Assembly (NCBI RefSeq): GCF_020532625.1
Contig: NZ_JAJAUY010000047.1
Coordinates: forward strand, 1-41,879
Source: Streptomyces antimicrobicus
GTDB taxonomy: Bacteria; Actinomycetota; Actinomycetes; Streptomycetales; Streptomycetaceae
DNA: 41,879 nt
Reading direction: 5' to 3'
Below, in pieces: positions 18,499 through 26,252 of this stretch. The position numbers were made by a program, and so were the translations under genes. The notes beneath the pieces are model-generated. The model made no database searches. It was not told where the DNA came from and saw only the letters and a list, made by a program, of their open reading frames with translations. Every line of letters begins with the position of its first letter. Position 1 is the first letter of the stretch.

Positions 18499-20003
18499 GA
18501 TGTGCTCGCTCCTCGTTTCAGGGCCCGGTCGGTCAGGGGACCGGCCGCTCCTGTGTAGTGGGCGGGTTCCAGCAGGTCGCGCAGTTCTTCCGGGCCGATG
18601 ACGCCCCCGAGCCGCGGGTCGGCGGCGAGGACGTCCAGGAGAGGGGTGCCGGTGCCGTGGGCGGTGGCGGAGGCCTCGGTCAGCAGCTGCCGGGCGGTCG
18701 CCTTGCCGATCCTCGGGGCGAGGACGGCGGCGATCCGCTCGGTGACGAGCAGGCTTCCGGTCAGGCCGAGGTTGGCCCGCATCCGGTCGGGGTCGACGGT
18801 GAGTCCGGCGGCCAGCTCGACGGCGGTGTGCGCGGCCCCGCCGGTCAGCCGCAGGCATTCGCGCAGGGTGTGCCATTCGCTGTGCCACACCCCGGCCGAG
18901 CGTTCGTCCTCGCTGACCAGTGCCTGGGCGAGGGTGCCGGCGAGGGCGGGGACCACCAGGGCGGCGGACCGGATCAGGGTCGCCAGCACCGGGTTCCGCT
19001 TGTGCGGCATCGCCGAGGAGGCCCCGCGCCCGGCCGGTCCGGGCTCGGCGACCTCGGCGGTCTCGGTCCGGGCGAGGGCCAGCACGTCCACGGCGAACTT
19101 GCCCAGCGCGCCCGCGGTGTGCGCGAGTACGGCGCCGAGGTCGGCGACCGGTGTGCGCAGCGCGTGCCACGGCAGGGCCGGGGCGCACAGCCCGGTCTCG
19201 CAGGCGAACGCGGCCGCCAGTTGGTCGGCGTAGTCGTCCGCGCCGGCTCCCCCGGCGGCCCGGCCGGGCCCGTCGAGGCGGGCGTACTCCAGGTAGCCCG
19301 CCAGGGTGCCGGCCGCGCCGCCGATCGACACCGGCAGGCGCAGCCGGTCGATGCGCTGGATCGCGTCGAGCAGGAGGTGGCGCCAGCCGGCGGCCTTGAG
19401 GCCGAAGGTGGTCGGGACGGCGTGCAGGGCCAGGGTGCGGCCGGCCACCACGGTGTCGCGGTGCTCGGCGGCCAGGGCCGCCAGCGCGTCGGCGGTGCGC
19501 AGCAGGTCGGCGCGCAGCAGTTTCAGGGTGCGGGCGGCGACCAGCATGGTCCCGGTGTCGAGCACGTCCTGGCTGGTGGAGCCGCGGTGGACGTACTCGG
19601 CGGCGGCCGGGTCGGCCTCCGCGACGACCCGGGTGAAGGCGGCGACCAGGCCCACGACGGGATTGGCGGTCTCCCGCGCGGCCAGCGCCAGCCCCCGGAC
19701 GTCGAGCCGCCGGGCGTCGGCGGCCTCGGTGATCACCTGGGCGGCCCGGGCGGGCAGGGTGCCCAGCCGGGCCTGGGCCCGGGCGAGCGCCGCCTCGGCG
19801 TCCAGCATGGCCTGCAGCCAGGCCGTGTCGCTGGTGGCCGCCTCGGCGGGGGTGCCCGCCCGGACCGGGGACAGCAGGCCGGCGTCGGTGCCCTCCCAGG
19901 CCTGCGGCTGCGCGCCGCTCCACCCGGCCGGCGCCGCGGACGCGGGCGCGGGGGCGTGCGCGAGCAGCCTGGGGACCTCGGCCAGGGGAAGCGGCGCGGT
20001 CAT
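18495..20003 (-). CDS. creD: CreD-like nitrosuccinate lyase (fumarase/aspartase superfamily)
   Basis: Predicted 502-residue member of the fumarase/aspartase/3-carboxymuconate-cycloisomerase superfamily. The signature loop GRGASSAMPHKRNPV is at about 325-339 and contains the catalytic serine region; YVHRGSTSQDVLDTGTM (about 137-153) and GRTLALHAVPTTFG follow the superfamily layout. The N-terminus has about 40 extra Pro/Ala-rich residues. Directly downstream of a CreE-like gene with an ATGA overlap, the best reading is the nitrosuccinate lyase of the ANS pathway, which releases nitrite and fumarate. Adenylosuccinate or carboxymuconate roles are possible from fold alone, but the pairing makes them unlikely. 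Confidence 0.82.
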   Translation of the reverse strand: MTAPLPLAEVPRLLAHAPAPASAAPAGWSGAQPQAWEGTDAGLLSPVRAGTPAEAATSDTAWLQAMLDAEAALARAQARLGTLPARAAQVITEAADARRLDVRGLALAARETANPVVGLVAAFTRVVAEADPAAAEYVHRGSTSQDVLDTGTMLVAARTLKLLRADLLRTADALAALAAEHRDTVVAGRTLALHAVPTTFGLKAAGWRHLLLDAIQRIDRLRLPVSIGGAAGTLAGYLEYARLDGPGRAAGGAGADDYADQLAAAFACETGLCAPALPWHALRTPVADLGAVLAHTAGALGKFAVDVLALARTETAEVAEPGPAGRGASSAMPHKRNPVLATLIRSAALVVPALAGTLAQALVSEDERSAGVWHSEWHTLRECLRLTGGAAHTAVELAAGLTVDPDRMRANLGLTGSLLVTERIAAVLAPRIGKATARQLLTEASATAHGTGTPLLDVLAADPRLGGVIGPEELRDLLEPAHYTGAAGPLTDRALKRGASTS

Positions 20004-21985
20004 GCCCGGACCTCGCCGGCGGGGGCGCCGGCCAGCGGCGCCTCGACCGCGGACAGGGCCAGGACGGCGTGCGCGATGGCGTCGGAGTCCTCCAGGGTGA
20101 CCGAGCCGACGCCGGGGCGGATGCCGGCGGCGGTGACCCAGTGCACGGCCTCGGTGGGGACGCCGTAGGCGAAGCGCCGCGGGTGCGCCCTGCCGGCGCC
20201 GTCGATCAGCCGGTAGGGGCGCTCGGACACGGCCAGGCCACCGGTCTCGTACTCGATGCCGGCGCTGCCGCGGATCCGGAACGGCTGGCACTGGCCGGTC
20301 TCCAGCAGCTGCACCAGCAGCGCGTCGGTGGTGCGCCGCAGGTCCGGGTGGGGCAGCCGGGCCTCGATGAGCGCGGTCAGCCGGATCTCGTCGGCGTCGA
20401 CGCCGTCGGCGGTGGCGACGAACACCGGCCCGTCCGGGCCGTCGGCCTCGGTGCGCACCCGCAGGCCGGGCCCGGTGAACTCGACGATGCCGGCGGAGGC
20501 CAGGGCGATCAGCTCGTCGATGCGGGAGACCGGCGGGCCGATGGAGAGGAAGGCGTTGAGCGGGGTGTACCAGCCGTCGAGGTCGTCGCGGTGCGAGTCG
20601 GCGTGCAGGCCGCCGTGGTCGACGGCGAGCCGGATCTCGTTGCGCAGGTCGCGCAGGACGTCGAGGGCGGCCTTGAGCGGGCCGCTGACGTTGCCCTCGC
20701 GGGCCTCCTTGGCGTCGCGCAGCAGGTAGGCCAGCATCCAGCGGCGGAAGTCGTCGCGGCCGGTGAAGCGCAGGTCGCCGTAGGGGCGGGAGAGGGTCTT
20801 CCAGTTCCACCGCTCCTCGCCGTCGATGCCGGCCTCGGCGAGCAGCGCCTCCTCGGCCTCGTCGTCGACGGCGGCCAGGTAGCGGGTGGTGAAGTCCTCG
20901 ATGAGGTCGGGGGTCCAGTGTCCGCCGCGGGCGGCCAGCAGCCGCTCGTAGTAGACGCTCTGCACCTCCTTCTGGATCAGCGGCCAGATGTGGATGCCGA
21001 AGTCGATCCAGTCGCCGTCCTTGGCGGCGGCGCGCATCGACTCGACGCGCTCGACGGTCAGCAGGCGCGGGTGGTACCGGCCGTGCGGGCCCTTCTCGTT
21101 CTCGCCGCGCGCCTGGTACGGGATGCCGCGCCGGGAGCCGGCGTACATCTTGGGCTCCAGGCCGGAGGGCCGGTAGACGAGCCGGCCGTCCGCTCTGCGC
21201 TCGAAGAAGCCGCCGCGGCCGAGGGTGAACAGGGCCATGTAGTCGAAGAAGTTCAGGCCGAGGCCGCGCAGCAGCACGGGCCGGCCGGGGCCGATGGCGC
21301 TGAGGTCGACGTCCGCCGGGTTCGAGGGGCCGGTGTACGACAGCCCGTGGGCGGCGGCGAAGTCGTGCAGCCGCTGCTCCTCGGGGCCGAGCTTGGCCGG
21401 CAGGTGGCCCTGGGCGAGGACGACGGCGGAGAGCCCGGACAGCCGGCCGCCGTCGGCGAGGTCGAGGGTCTGGGGCCCGTCGGGGGTGTCGGCGTCGTGG
21501 AGGGCGACGGCCCGGGTGCGGTGGACGTGCACGGTGACGTGTTCGGGGGCACCGGCGAGGCACTCCTCGAACGCCCACTGGAGGTAGTGGCCGTAGAAGG
21601 CGCGGGTGGGGTAGGCGTCGGGGCCCAGCTCCCGGGCCTCGGCCACGGTCTGGGCGCCGTAGCGCCGCTCGGCGGCCTCCGGGTCGGCGGCGAGCCGGCG
21701 CGCCCAGGCGTACAGGCTGGGGCCCTCCTCGATGGGGCCCTGCATGGTGACGCTGTCGTCCGTGTAGAGCGTGATCTGCGAGGAGACGGTGTTCATCAGC
21801 AGGTGGCGCGGCTGGGCGGTGCGCCACACGGCGCCGGCGCCCGGCGGCGAGGGGTCGATGACGTGCACGGTGAGCTCGTCGTGCGCGGGGGACTTGCGCT
21901 CCTGGGCGCATATGCGTTCCAGGACCGACAGGCCCCGGGGTCCGGCGCCGACGATCGCGATCCGGGCATGGCTGTGCTGCGGCAT
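20000..21985 (-). CDS. creE: CreE-like FAD-dependent aspartate N-oxygenase
   Basis: Predicted 661-residue FAD/NAD(P)-binding protein. The N-terminal dinucleotide fold is ARIAIVGAGPRGLSVLERIC (7-26, GxGxxG at 13-18), then VHVIDPSPPGAGAVWRTAQPRHLLMN and a second segment GRPVLLRGLGLNFFDYMALF for the other nucleotide. Length and pattern match the CreE group, which oxidises L-aspartate in steps to nitrosuccinate. With the adjacent CreD-like lyase the net product would be nitrite plus fumarate. The ATG at 21985 (GGGAGAAG upstream) is preferred to an earlier in-frame codon. A tiny open frame lies just upstream at 22061-22111. Confidence 0.82.
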   Translation of the reverse strand: MPQHSHARIAIVGAGPRGLSVLERICAQERKSPAHDELTVHVIDPSPPGAGAVWRTAQPRHLLMNTVSSQITLYTDDSVTMQGPIEEGPSLYAWARRLAADPEAAERRYGAQTVAEARELGPDAYPTRAFYGHYLQWAFEECLAGAPEHVTVHVHRTRAVALHDADTPDGPQTLDLADGGRLSGLSAVVLAQGHLPAKLGPEEQRLHDFAAAHGLSYTGPSNPADVDLSAIGPGRPVLLRGLGLNFFDYMALFTLGRGGFFERRADGRLVYRPSGLEPKMYAGSRRGIPYQARGENEKGPHGRYHPRLLTVERVESMRAAAKDGDWIDFGIHIWPLIQKEVQSVYYERLLAARGGHWTPDLIEDFTTRYLAAVDDEAEEALLAEAGIDGEERWNWKTLSRPYGDLRFTGRDDFRRWMLAYLLRDAKEAREGNVSGPLKAALDVLRDLRNEIRLAVDHGGLHADSHRDDLDGWYTPLNAFLSIGPPVSRIDELIALASAGIVEFTGPGLRVRTEADGPDGPVFVATADGVDADEIRLTALIEARLPHPDLRRTTDALLVQLLETGQCQPFRIRGSAGIEYETGGLAVSERPYRLIDGAGRAHPRRFAYGVPTEAVHWVTAAGIRPGVGSVTLEDSDAIAHAVLALSAVEAPLAGAPAGEVRA

Positions 21986-22060
21986 GGGGTCTTCTCCCAC
22001 CAACGGAAAGGGGATGCTGGCGAATTACGGCGGTGCGGTGTGCCTGTGCGGTGCGGGCGG

Positions 22061-22111
22061 TCAGCGGGCGGTGTTCCAGCCGACGTCGGTGAGCGCGGGG
22101 CCGGTGTGCAC
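22061..22111 (-). CDS. 16-residue micro-ORF with a very strong ribosome binding site
   Basis: Reads MHTGPALTDVGWNTAR from a GTG at 22111, preceded by AGGAGGAG at a 2-4 base spacing, the strongest Shine-Dalgarno noticed in the operon. It lies 24 bases after the luxC-like stop and 75 bases before the creE-like start, within the operon. It could be a translated leader affecting creE expression, a short peptide substrate or scaffold, or a relic of a lost gene. No family recognised. Confidence 0.4.
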   Translation of the reverse strand: MHTGPALTDVGWNTAR

Positions 22112-22135
22112 GGCTCCTCCTGTGCGGTCGTGGGG

Positions 22136-23638
22136 TCAGTCGCGGATGACGGTCTTGCTGCGCATGAGGAACTCGGCGAGGTATCCGTCGTGCGGGAGTC
22201 CGGGCCCCATCCAGTAGGTGGGGTGGTCGCCGGCGTGGACGTTGCCGATGGTCGGTTCGGCGATCAGCTCGTCCAGGAGCTGTTCGTCGGTGGTGAGGGC
22301 GGTCACGACGAGGCTGCCGCGCAGCGGGGCGATCCCGTCGGCGCGGTTCCACGGCGCCACCCAGACGCAGGGGAAGGGCAGTTCGACGCCGGCCTGCGGG
22401 GCGTCGGCGCGGTCCAGCTGGTGCACGGCGGGCGTCAGTACGGCGCTGCCGTCGCCGAGGTCCGCGGCGACGCCGTCGCCACCGAGCCACGCCCTGGTGC
22501 CCGCGGCCTGGGTGAGCAGGTGGGCTTCCAGGGCGTGGGCGGTGGCGGCGTTCTGCACGGGCAGGACGGCCCGGTCGTCCTCGGGGGGCAGGACGGGCAG
22601 GGCGGCGAGCCGGTCGGCGAGGGCTTCGGCGAGGGGGGCCGGGTCGCCTTCGACGAGGACGGTGGTGGTGTTGACGCAGCCGGTGCCGCCGTGGCCGGCC
22701 ACCGACGCGGTGATGGTGTCCAGGTACGGACGCCAGTCGGTGTCGGCGGTGACCAGGATCTTGCTGCGGCCGGGGCCCTGCAGCAGGACGTCCGGGTTGC
22801 CGCCGTACTTGCGGACGACGTCCTCGCCGCCGTACACGAGCGAGCGGTCCGCGGCGCGCAGCAGGGTGTCGGCCTCGGCGTGGTCGGTGGGCAGGAAGGC
22901 GATCCGGTCGTCCCCGAAGCCGGCCTCGCGCAGGGCGTTGATCAGGCGGTACGGGGTGAACGGCTCGCGGCGGGAGGGGCGCACCGCGACCCGGTAGCCG
23001 AGGGCGAGGGCCTCGGGCCACAGGCTGTGGGTGCCGGGGTGGTTGCCGGCGGCGAGGACGGCGAAGGTCTCGCCGCGCCGGGTCCACACGGCGCGGCCGG
23101 TGCGGGTGAGCGGGGAGCTCCAGTGCTCGGCGGTGCCGGCGGGCCGGGCCTGGGTGAGGCTGTCGTAGACACGGCCGAGCCGGGCCCGGATGTTCTGGGT
23201 GGTGGCGCGGACGACGGACAGCGGGACCCCGCCGACCCGGCTGACGGTGTGCTCGTACGCGGCGACGCTCTGGCCGGCGACGTCGGCGGTGGCGAAGAGC
23301 TCGGCGGCCCGGCCGATCGCCGCGATCCGCTGGTCGGCGTCCATCGGCCGGGCCCGGTGCAGGGCCTTGACGGTGCGGTCGACGAACAGGGACGGGACGA
23401 GGCTGAGTTCGGCGACCGGGGCGCCGCAGACGTCGGTGACCGTGGCCCGCTTGCGGGCCCGGAAGGCGCCCTGCGCGCCGAGCGCGTCGAGGTGCGGCGA
23501 CTGCGTCTGTGCCTGCGGCTGCGGCTGCGGCTGGGACTGGGACTGGGACTGGGCCTGCGGGGCAGGTTCTGCCCGCGGTCCGCGCTGCGCCCCGGGCCGC
23601 TCGGGGCGGCCGGGGCCGAGGAGGTCGGCGACGGCCAT
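22136..23638 (-). CDS. LuxC-like acyl reductase (aldehyde dehydrogenase fold)
   Basis: Predicted 500-residue acyl-reductase of the LuxC group. Motifs include VLAAGNHPGTHSLWPEALAL (194-213), RVAVRPSRREP, KYGGNPDVLLQGPGRSKI and the nucleophile region GHGGTGCVNTTTVLV (C321), followed by ELPFPCVWVAPW. Such enzymes reduce a thioester or activated acyl group to an aldehyde with NADPH. Paired with the LuxE/EhpF-like gene 1 base upstream of its start, it probably converts a phenazine carboxylate to aldehyde or alcohol, as proposed for EhpF/EhpG in griseoluteic-acid-type phenazines. Residues 27-46 are an unusual (xQ)10 repeat. There are no luxAB genes, so bioluminescence is not implied. Confidence 0.83.
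   Translation of the reverse strand: MAVADLLGPGRPERPGAQRGPRAEPAPQAQSQSQSQPQPQPQAQTQSPHLDALGAQGAFRARKRATVTDVCGAPVAELSLVPSLFVDRTVKALHRARPMDADQRIAAIGRAAELFATADVAGQSVAAYEHTVSRVGGVPLSVVRATTQNIRARLGRVYDSLTQARPAGTAEHWSSPLTRTGRAVWTRRGETFAVLAAGNHPGTHSLWPEALALGYRVAVRPSRREPFTPYRLINALREAGFGDDRIAFLPTDHAEADTLLRAADRSLVYGGEDVVRKYGGNPDVLLQGPGRSKILVTADTDWRPYLDTITASVAGHGGTGCVNTTTVLVEGDPAPLAEALADRLAALPVLPPEDDRAVLPVQNAATAHALEAHLLTQAAGTRAWLGGDGVAADLGDGSAVLTPAVHQLDRADAPQAGVELPFPCVWVAPWNRADGIAPLRGSLVVTALTTDEQLLDELIAEPTIGNVHAGDHPTYWMGPGLPHDGYLAEFLMRSKTVIRD
23501..23560. repeat. in-frame hexanucleotide repeat inside the luxC-like gene
   Basis: Ten consecutive six-base units of the CTGNNN kind (CTGCGG and CTGGGA each three in a row) encode ten x-Gln pairs, residues 27-46. 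Being a multiple of three, length changes would keep the frame. It lies in a non-conserved N-terminal extension before the catalytic domain. Confidence 0.9.
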
Positions 23639-23639
23639 G

Positions 23640-24737
23640 TCAGTACACCCCTTCGATGACGGTCTCGTTCTCGAAGGTGGCCACCGGGGCGATGTCGGCG
23701 ACGGCGTCGCCCGGTCCCCCGAGGGACGGCAGCCGGGTGGCGAGGTCGCGTTCCAGGTTGTTGGGCAGCAGGAACGTCTTGCTGACGTGGCTGACCACGA
23801 CCTGGCCGCGCTCGCCGTACGCCACGGGCTCGCGGGTGGCCGGGTCGACCACGGAGAAGGTGACGTAGGGGCTCAGCGGGTCGAACACGCACGGGTCCTC
23901 GTCCGCCAGCCCGGGCCGCTCCCCGGCGAAGCCGAGGATCATCGTGCTGCCGTAGTTCCCGCAGAAGGCGATGTCGGGGAAGATCTCGGTCCGGTACAGG
24001 TGCCGGGAGTCGGGGTCGAGCTGGGTCCCGCCCCAGCGGATCGCCTTGACCTTCTTGTTCACCAGCTCGACGAGGTCCTCGCGGCCGGCCAGCCGCTCCA
24101 GCACCGACGGGGTGATGGTCAGGACGCCGATGTCCTGGGTGGTGAGCACGAACTCGGCCTGCTCCAGAAGGTGTTCGGCATACGCGCCGGCGTCGGCACC
24201 CCGGCCGGCGGCGATCAGCTTCTTCACCCAGCGCGGGTCGAGGTCGATGGTGAAGCCGCGGGTGCCGTGCGTGTCGGCGGAGCGGCGGAAGAACTCGCCG
24301 ACGATGTGCGGGCCGGTGGGCACCAGGCCCAGCCAGTCGGCGCCGCGCGGGAAGCCGTGCGCGTCGAGGTTGGCGTTGGACCAGGCCACCATGCGGTCGA
24401 GCCAGTCGCGGGTGAGCACGACCCGCTTGGGGGCGCCGGTGGTGCCGCCGCTCTCGAAGACGCCGACGACGTCCGGGCGGGCGCCGTAGCCGCGCGGGAC
24501 GAGGTCCTGGGCGCGGACGTGGCGCAGCTCGCCGGTGACGTCGGGGAAGCGGGCGAGGTCGGCGTGGGTGCGGATGTCCGTGCGCGGGTCGAAGTCCAAG
24601 GTCTCCGCACGCCGCAGCCAGAACGGGGACCCGGTCTCCGGACCGAAGTGCCAGTCCATCGCCGCCCGGACGAACTCGTCCGGGTCGGGCTGCACGTCGA
24701 ACGGAAGGTCCAGGATCGAGTGGTCTGGCGAGGACAC
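23640..24737 (-). CDS. LuxE/EhpF-like adenylate-forming acyl-protein synthetase
   Basis: Predicted 365-residue short ANL-type enzyme resembling LuxE and EhpF. The nucleotide loop is FESGGTTGAPKRVVLTR (94-110). FCGNYGSTMILGFAGE matches the adenine-binding motif region, and RGQVVVSHVSKTFLLPNNLERD the C-terminal part. The GTG at 24737 has GGAG five bases upstream. EhpF, of similar length, is tied to conversion of a phenazine carboxylate in griseoluteic acid biosynthesis, and LuxE hands acyl groups to LuxC. Here it should activate a phenazine carboxylate for the LuxC-like reductase, whose gene begins immediately after. The substrate is inferred from context. Confidence 0.82.
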   Translation of the reverse strand: MSSPDHSILDLPFDVQPDPDEFVRAAMDWHFGPETGSPFWLRRAETLDFDPRTDIRTHADLARFPDVTGELRHVRAQDLVPRGYGARPDVVGVFESGGTTGAPKRVVLTRDWLDRMVAWSNANLDAHGFPRGADWLGLVPTGPHIVGEFFRRSADTHGTRGFTIDLDPRWVKKLIAAGRGADAGAYAEHLLEQAEFVLTTQDIGVLTITPSVLERLAGREDLVELVNKKVKAIRWGGTQLDPDSRHLYRTEIFPDIAFCGNYGSTMILGFAGERPGLADEDPCVFDPLSPYVTFSVVDPATREPVAYGERGQVVVSHVSKTFLLPNNLERDLATRLPSLGGPGDAVADIAPVATFENETVIEGVY

Positions 24738-24779
24738 GGTGTCTCCTTACGAAGTGCGGCAGCGGGTGTGCGGAGGAGC

Positions 24780-24876
24780 GGCGGTACGGCGGAAACGGCG
24801 GTACGGCGGAAACGGCGGTGCAGCGGGTACGCCGACGGGGCTCGGCACGGGGGAAGGAAGCGCCCCGTCGGCGTAC
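24780..24876. repeat. 17-bp tandem repeat and long hairpin in an operon gap
   Basis: GGCGGTACGGCGGAAAC occurs twice head to tail (24780-24796, 24797-24813), with a partial third copy to 24826. Directly beside it is a perfect 15-bp inverted repeat (24827-24841 with 24862-24876, 20-base loop). On the minus strand the hairpin comes first, 38 bases after the FabH-like stop, then the repeats, then the LuxE-like gene. It may be an attenuator or processing site, or an operator array. Confidence 0.7.
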
Positions 24877-24913
24877 GCGCTGGTCCTGGGGGTGCGGGTC
24901 GGCGCGGACCCGG

Positions 24914-25975
24914 CTAGACGCGGATCAAGGTGGCGGCCCAGCGCCCGGTGGAGATGCCGCACAGGGCGACGAGGTCCCCGGGCGCCAGCTCGCCGCGCTC
25001 GATCTGCAGGCCGAGCGAGATCAGCTGGTCGGCGCCGCCCATGTGGCCGTGGTCCAGGGCGAGGGCCGCGTTGGTCCGCTCCGCGGGGATGCCGAGCGGC
25101 GTGGCCACCGCCGCCACGGAGGAGGGGACGTCGTTGAGGTAGATGACGTGGTCGAGGTCGCCGCGGTCGACCCCGGCGCGGGCCGCGGCGGCGTCGATGA
25201 CCTCCACCAGCCGGACGTACCGCTCGCCGATGAACTTGCGCAGCTTGGCCGGGTCCCCGGAGAACTGCTCGCGCACCTGGTCGTACGCGGACGGGGCGTC
25301 GGCCGCGGTCCAGCCGATCGGCGGCAGCGGCTGGACGGCGCCGCCGAAGTCCAGGCGCAGCAGGTCGCTGTACTCGGGGTCGGTGAACTGCTCGGAGGCC
25401 AGCCATCGGACCCCGTCGTGGCCGCGCCGGACGACGACGGCCACGGCCGCGTCGCTGAGCACGGTGTTGATGACGTTCATCCGGTTGCGGTGGAACTCGC
25501 TGACCCGGTTGACGACCACGAACAGCGCGGTGTCCGCCTCGGGGCGCAGCGCCAGCGTGGAGGCGACGTAGAACAGGCCGCCCACGCCCGCGCCGCAGCC
25601 CTCGTTGAGCCACAGGGTCTGGGTGCGCTCGATCTTCAGCTCGCGGGCCAGCGCCGAGGCGGCGTCCCAGTACGAGTACTCGGGCATGTCGGTGGTGGCG
25701 ACGATCACCAGGTCGAGCGCGTCGGCGGTGAGGCCGGCCCGGTCCAGGGCCTGCTGGGCGGCTTCCCGGGCCAGGTCGGTGCCGGTGACCCCGGCGGCGG
25801 CCCGGTGGAAGGTGCGGTAGCCCCACTTGACCACGCGCTCGGGGTCGTCGACGTAGTCCGCGGCGACCGTGGCCACGTCCTGGTCCTCGCCGAAGGCGTA
25901 GCCGAAGGAGGCGATGCCGATGCCGGCGGCGCCCGTGGTGGCGCCGGTGGCGGCGGTGTCGGTGTCCACGCTCAT
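24914..25975 (-). CDS. FabH-like ketosynthase III with an atypical active site
   Basis: Predicted 353-residue KAS III-fold protein. The nucleophile is C127 in LNEGCGAGVGG. The C-terminal half aligns along its length with FabH (LDHVIYLNDVPSSV; ALDHGHMGGADQLISLG). Where FabH has PHQAN (catalytic His) this protein has YLNDV (L280-N281). Where FabH has HGNTS (catalytic Asn) it has HGHMG (H311). So the Cys is kept and the other two positions are changed. Altered triads are known in KAS III-like acyltransferases such as CerJ. With the carrier protein next door (1-base gap) it may transfer an aminoacyl or acyl group from the carrier to a hydroxyl or amine, rather than make carbon-carbon bonds. Confidence 0.82.
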   Translation of the reverse strand: MSVDTDTAATGATTGAAGIGIASFGYAFGEDQDVATVAADYVDDPERVVKWGYRTFHRAAAGVTGTDLAREAAQQALDRAGLTADALDLVIVATTDMPEYSYWDAASALARELKIERTQTLWLNEGCGAGVGGLFYVASTLALRPEADTALFVVVNRVSEFHRNRMNVINTVLSDAAVAVVVRRGHDGVRWLASEQFTDPEYSDLLRLDFGGAVQPLPPIGWTAADAPSAYDQVREQFSGDPAKLRKFIGERYVRLVEVIDAAAARAGVDRGDLDHVIYLNDVPSSVAAVATPLGIPAERTNAALALDHGHMGGADQLISLGLQIERGELAPGDLVALCGISTGRWAATLIRV

Positions 25976-25976
25976 G

Positions 25977-26252
25977 TCAGGCCGCTTCCGGGTGGGCCGC
26001 GGCCGTCAGGCGCGCGGTGAGTTCGTCGGCGGCCTCGGCGAGCGTCTTCTCGAACAGGACCAGCAGGTCGTACTCGTCGCCGAAGCGCTCCTTGGCGTAC
26101 TCGCCGAGCTGGAGGGCGAGCGCGGAGTGCCCGCCGAGTTCCAGGAAGCTGTCCTGCAGCTCCACGTCGGGCTCCTCCAGCAGCTCGGCCACCCACTCCA
26201 GGGTCGCGGTGCGGATCTCCTCGGCCAGGGCGGTGGCGGGTGCGGTGCTCAT
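25977..26252 (-). CDS. free-standing peptidyl/acyl carrier protein
   Basis: Predicted 91-residue carrier protein. The phosphopantetheine attachment motif is FLELGGHSALALQLG with Ser43; the GGHS form is typical of peptidyl carriers. Helices either side fit the four-helix fold, and the length is usual. The ATG at 26252 overlaps the stop of the adenylation-domain gene (ATGA), and the FabH-like gene begins after a 1-base gap, so these three genes form a compact unit: activate, load, transfer. No phosphopantetheinyl transferase was seen in the window, so a genomic one must serve it. Confidence 0.9.
   Translation of the reverse strand: MSTAPATALAEEIRTATLEWVAELLEEPDVELQDSFLELGGHSALALQLGEYAKERFGDEYDLLVLFEKTLAEAADELTARLTAAAHPEAA

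Noticed and set aside
20069..23659. Long plus-strand open frame opposite the creE-like and luxC-like genes
   Set aside because: Low-complexity Val/Gly/Gln composition with no recognisable domain; antisense to two well-supported genes.
22136..24737. Bioluminescence (lux) genes
   Set aside because: Only LuxC- and LuxE-like proteins occur, with no luciferase; the same pair type is known in phenazine tailoring.
24914..25975. Fatty-acid FabH
   Set aside because: The His and Asn active-site motifs are replaced, and it is flanked by a carrier and amino-acid adenylation domain, not by fab genes.
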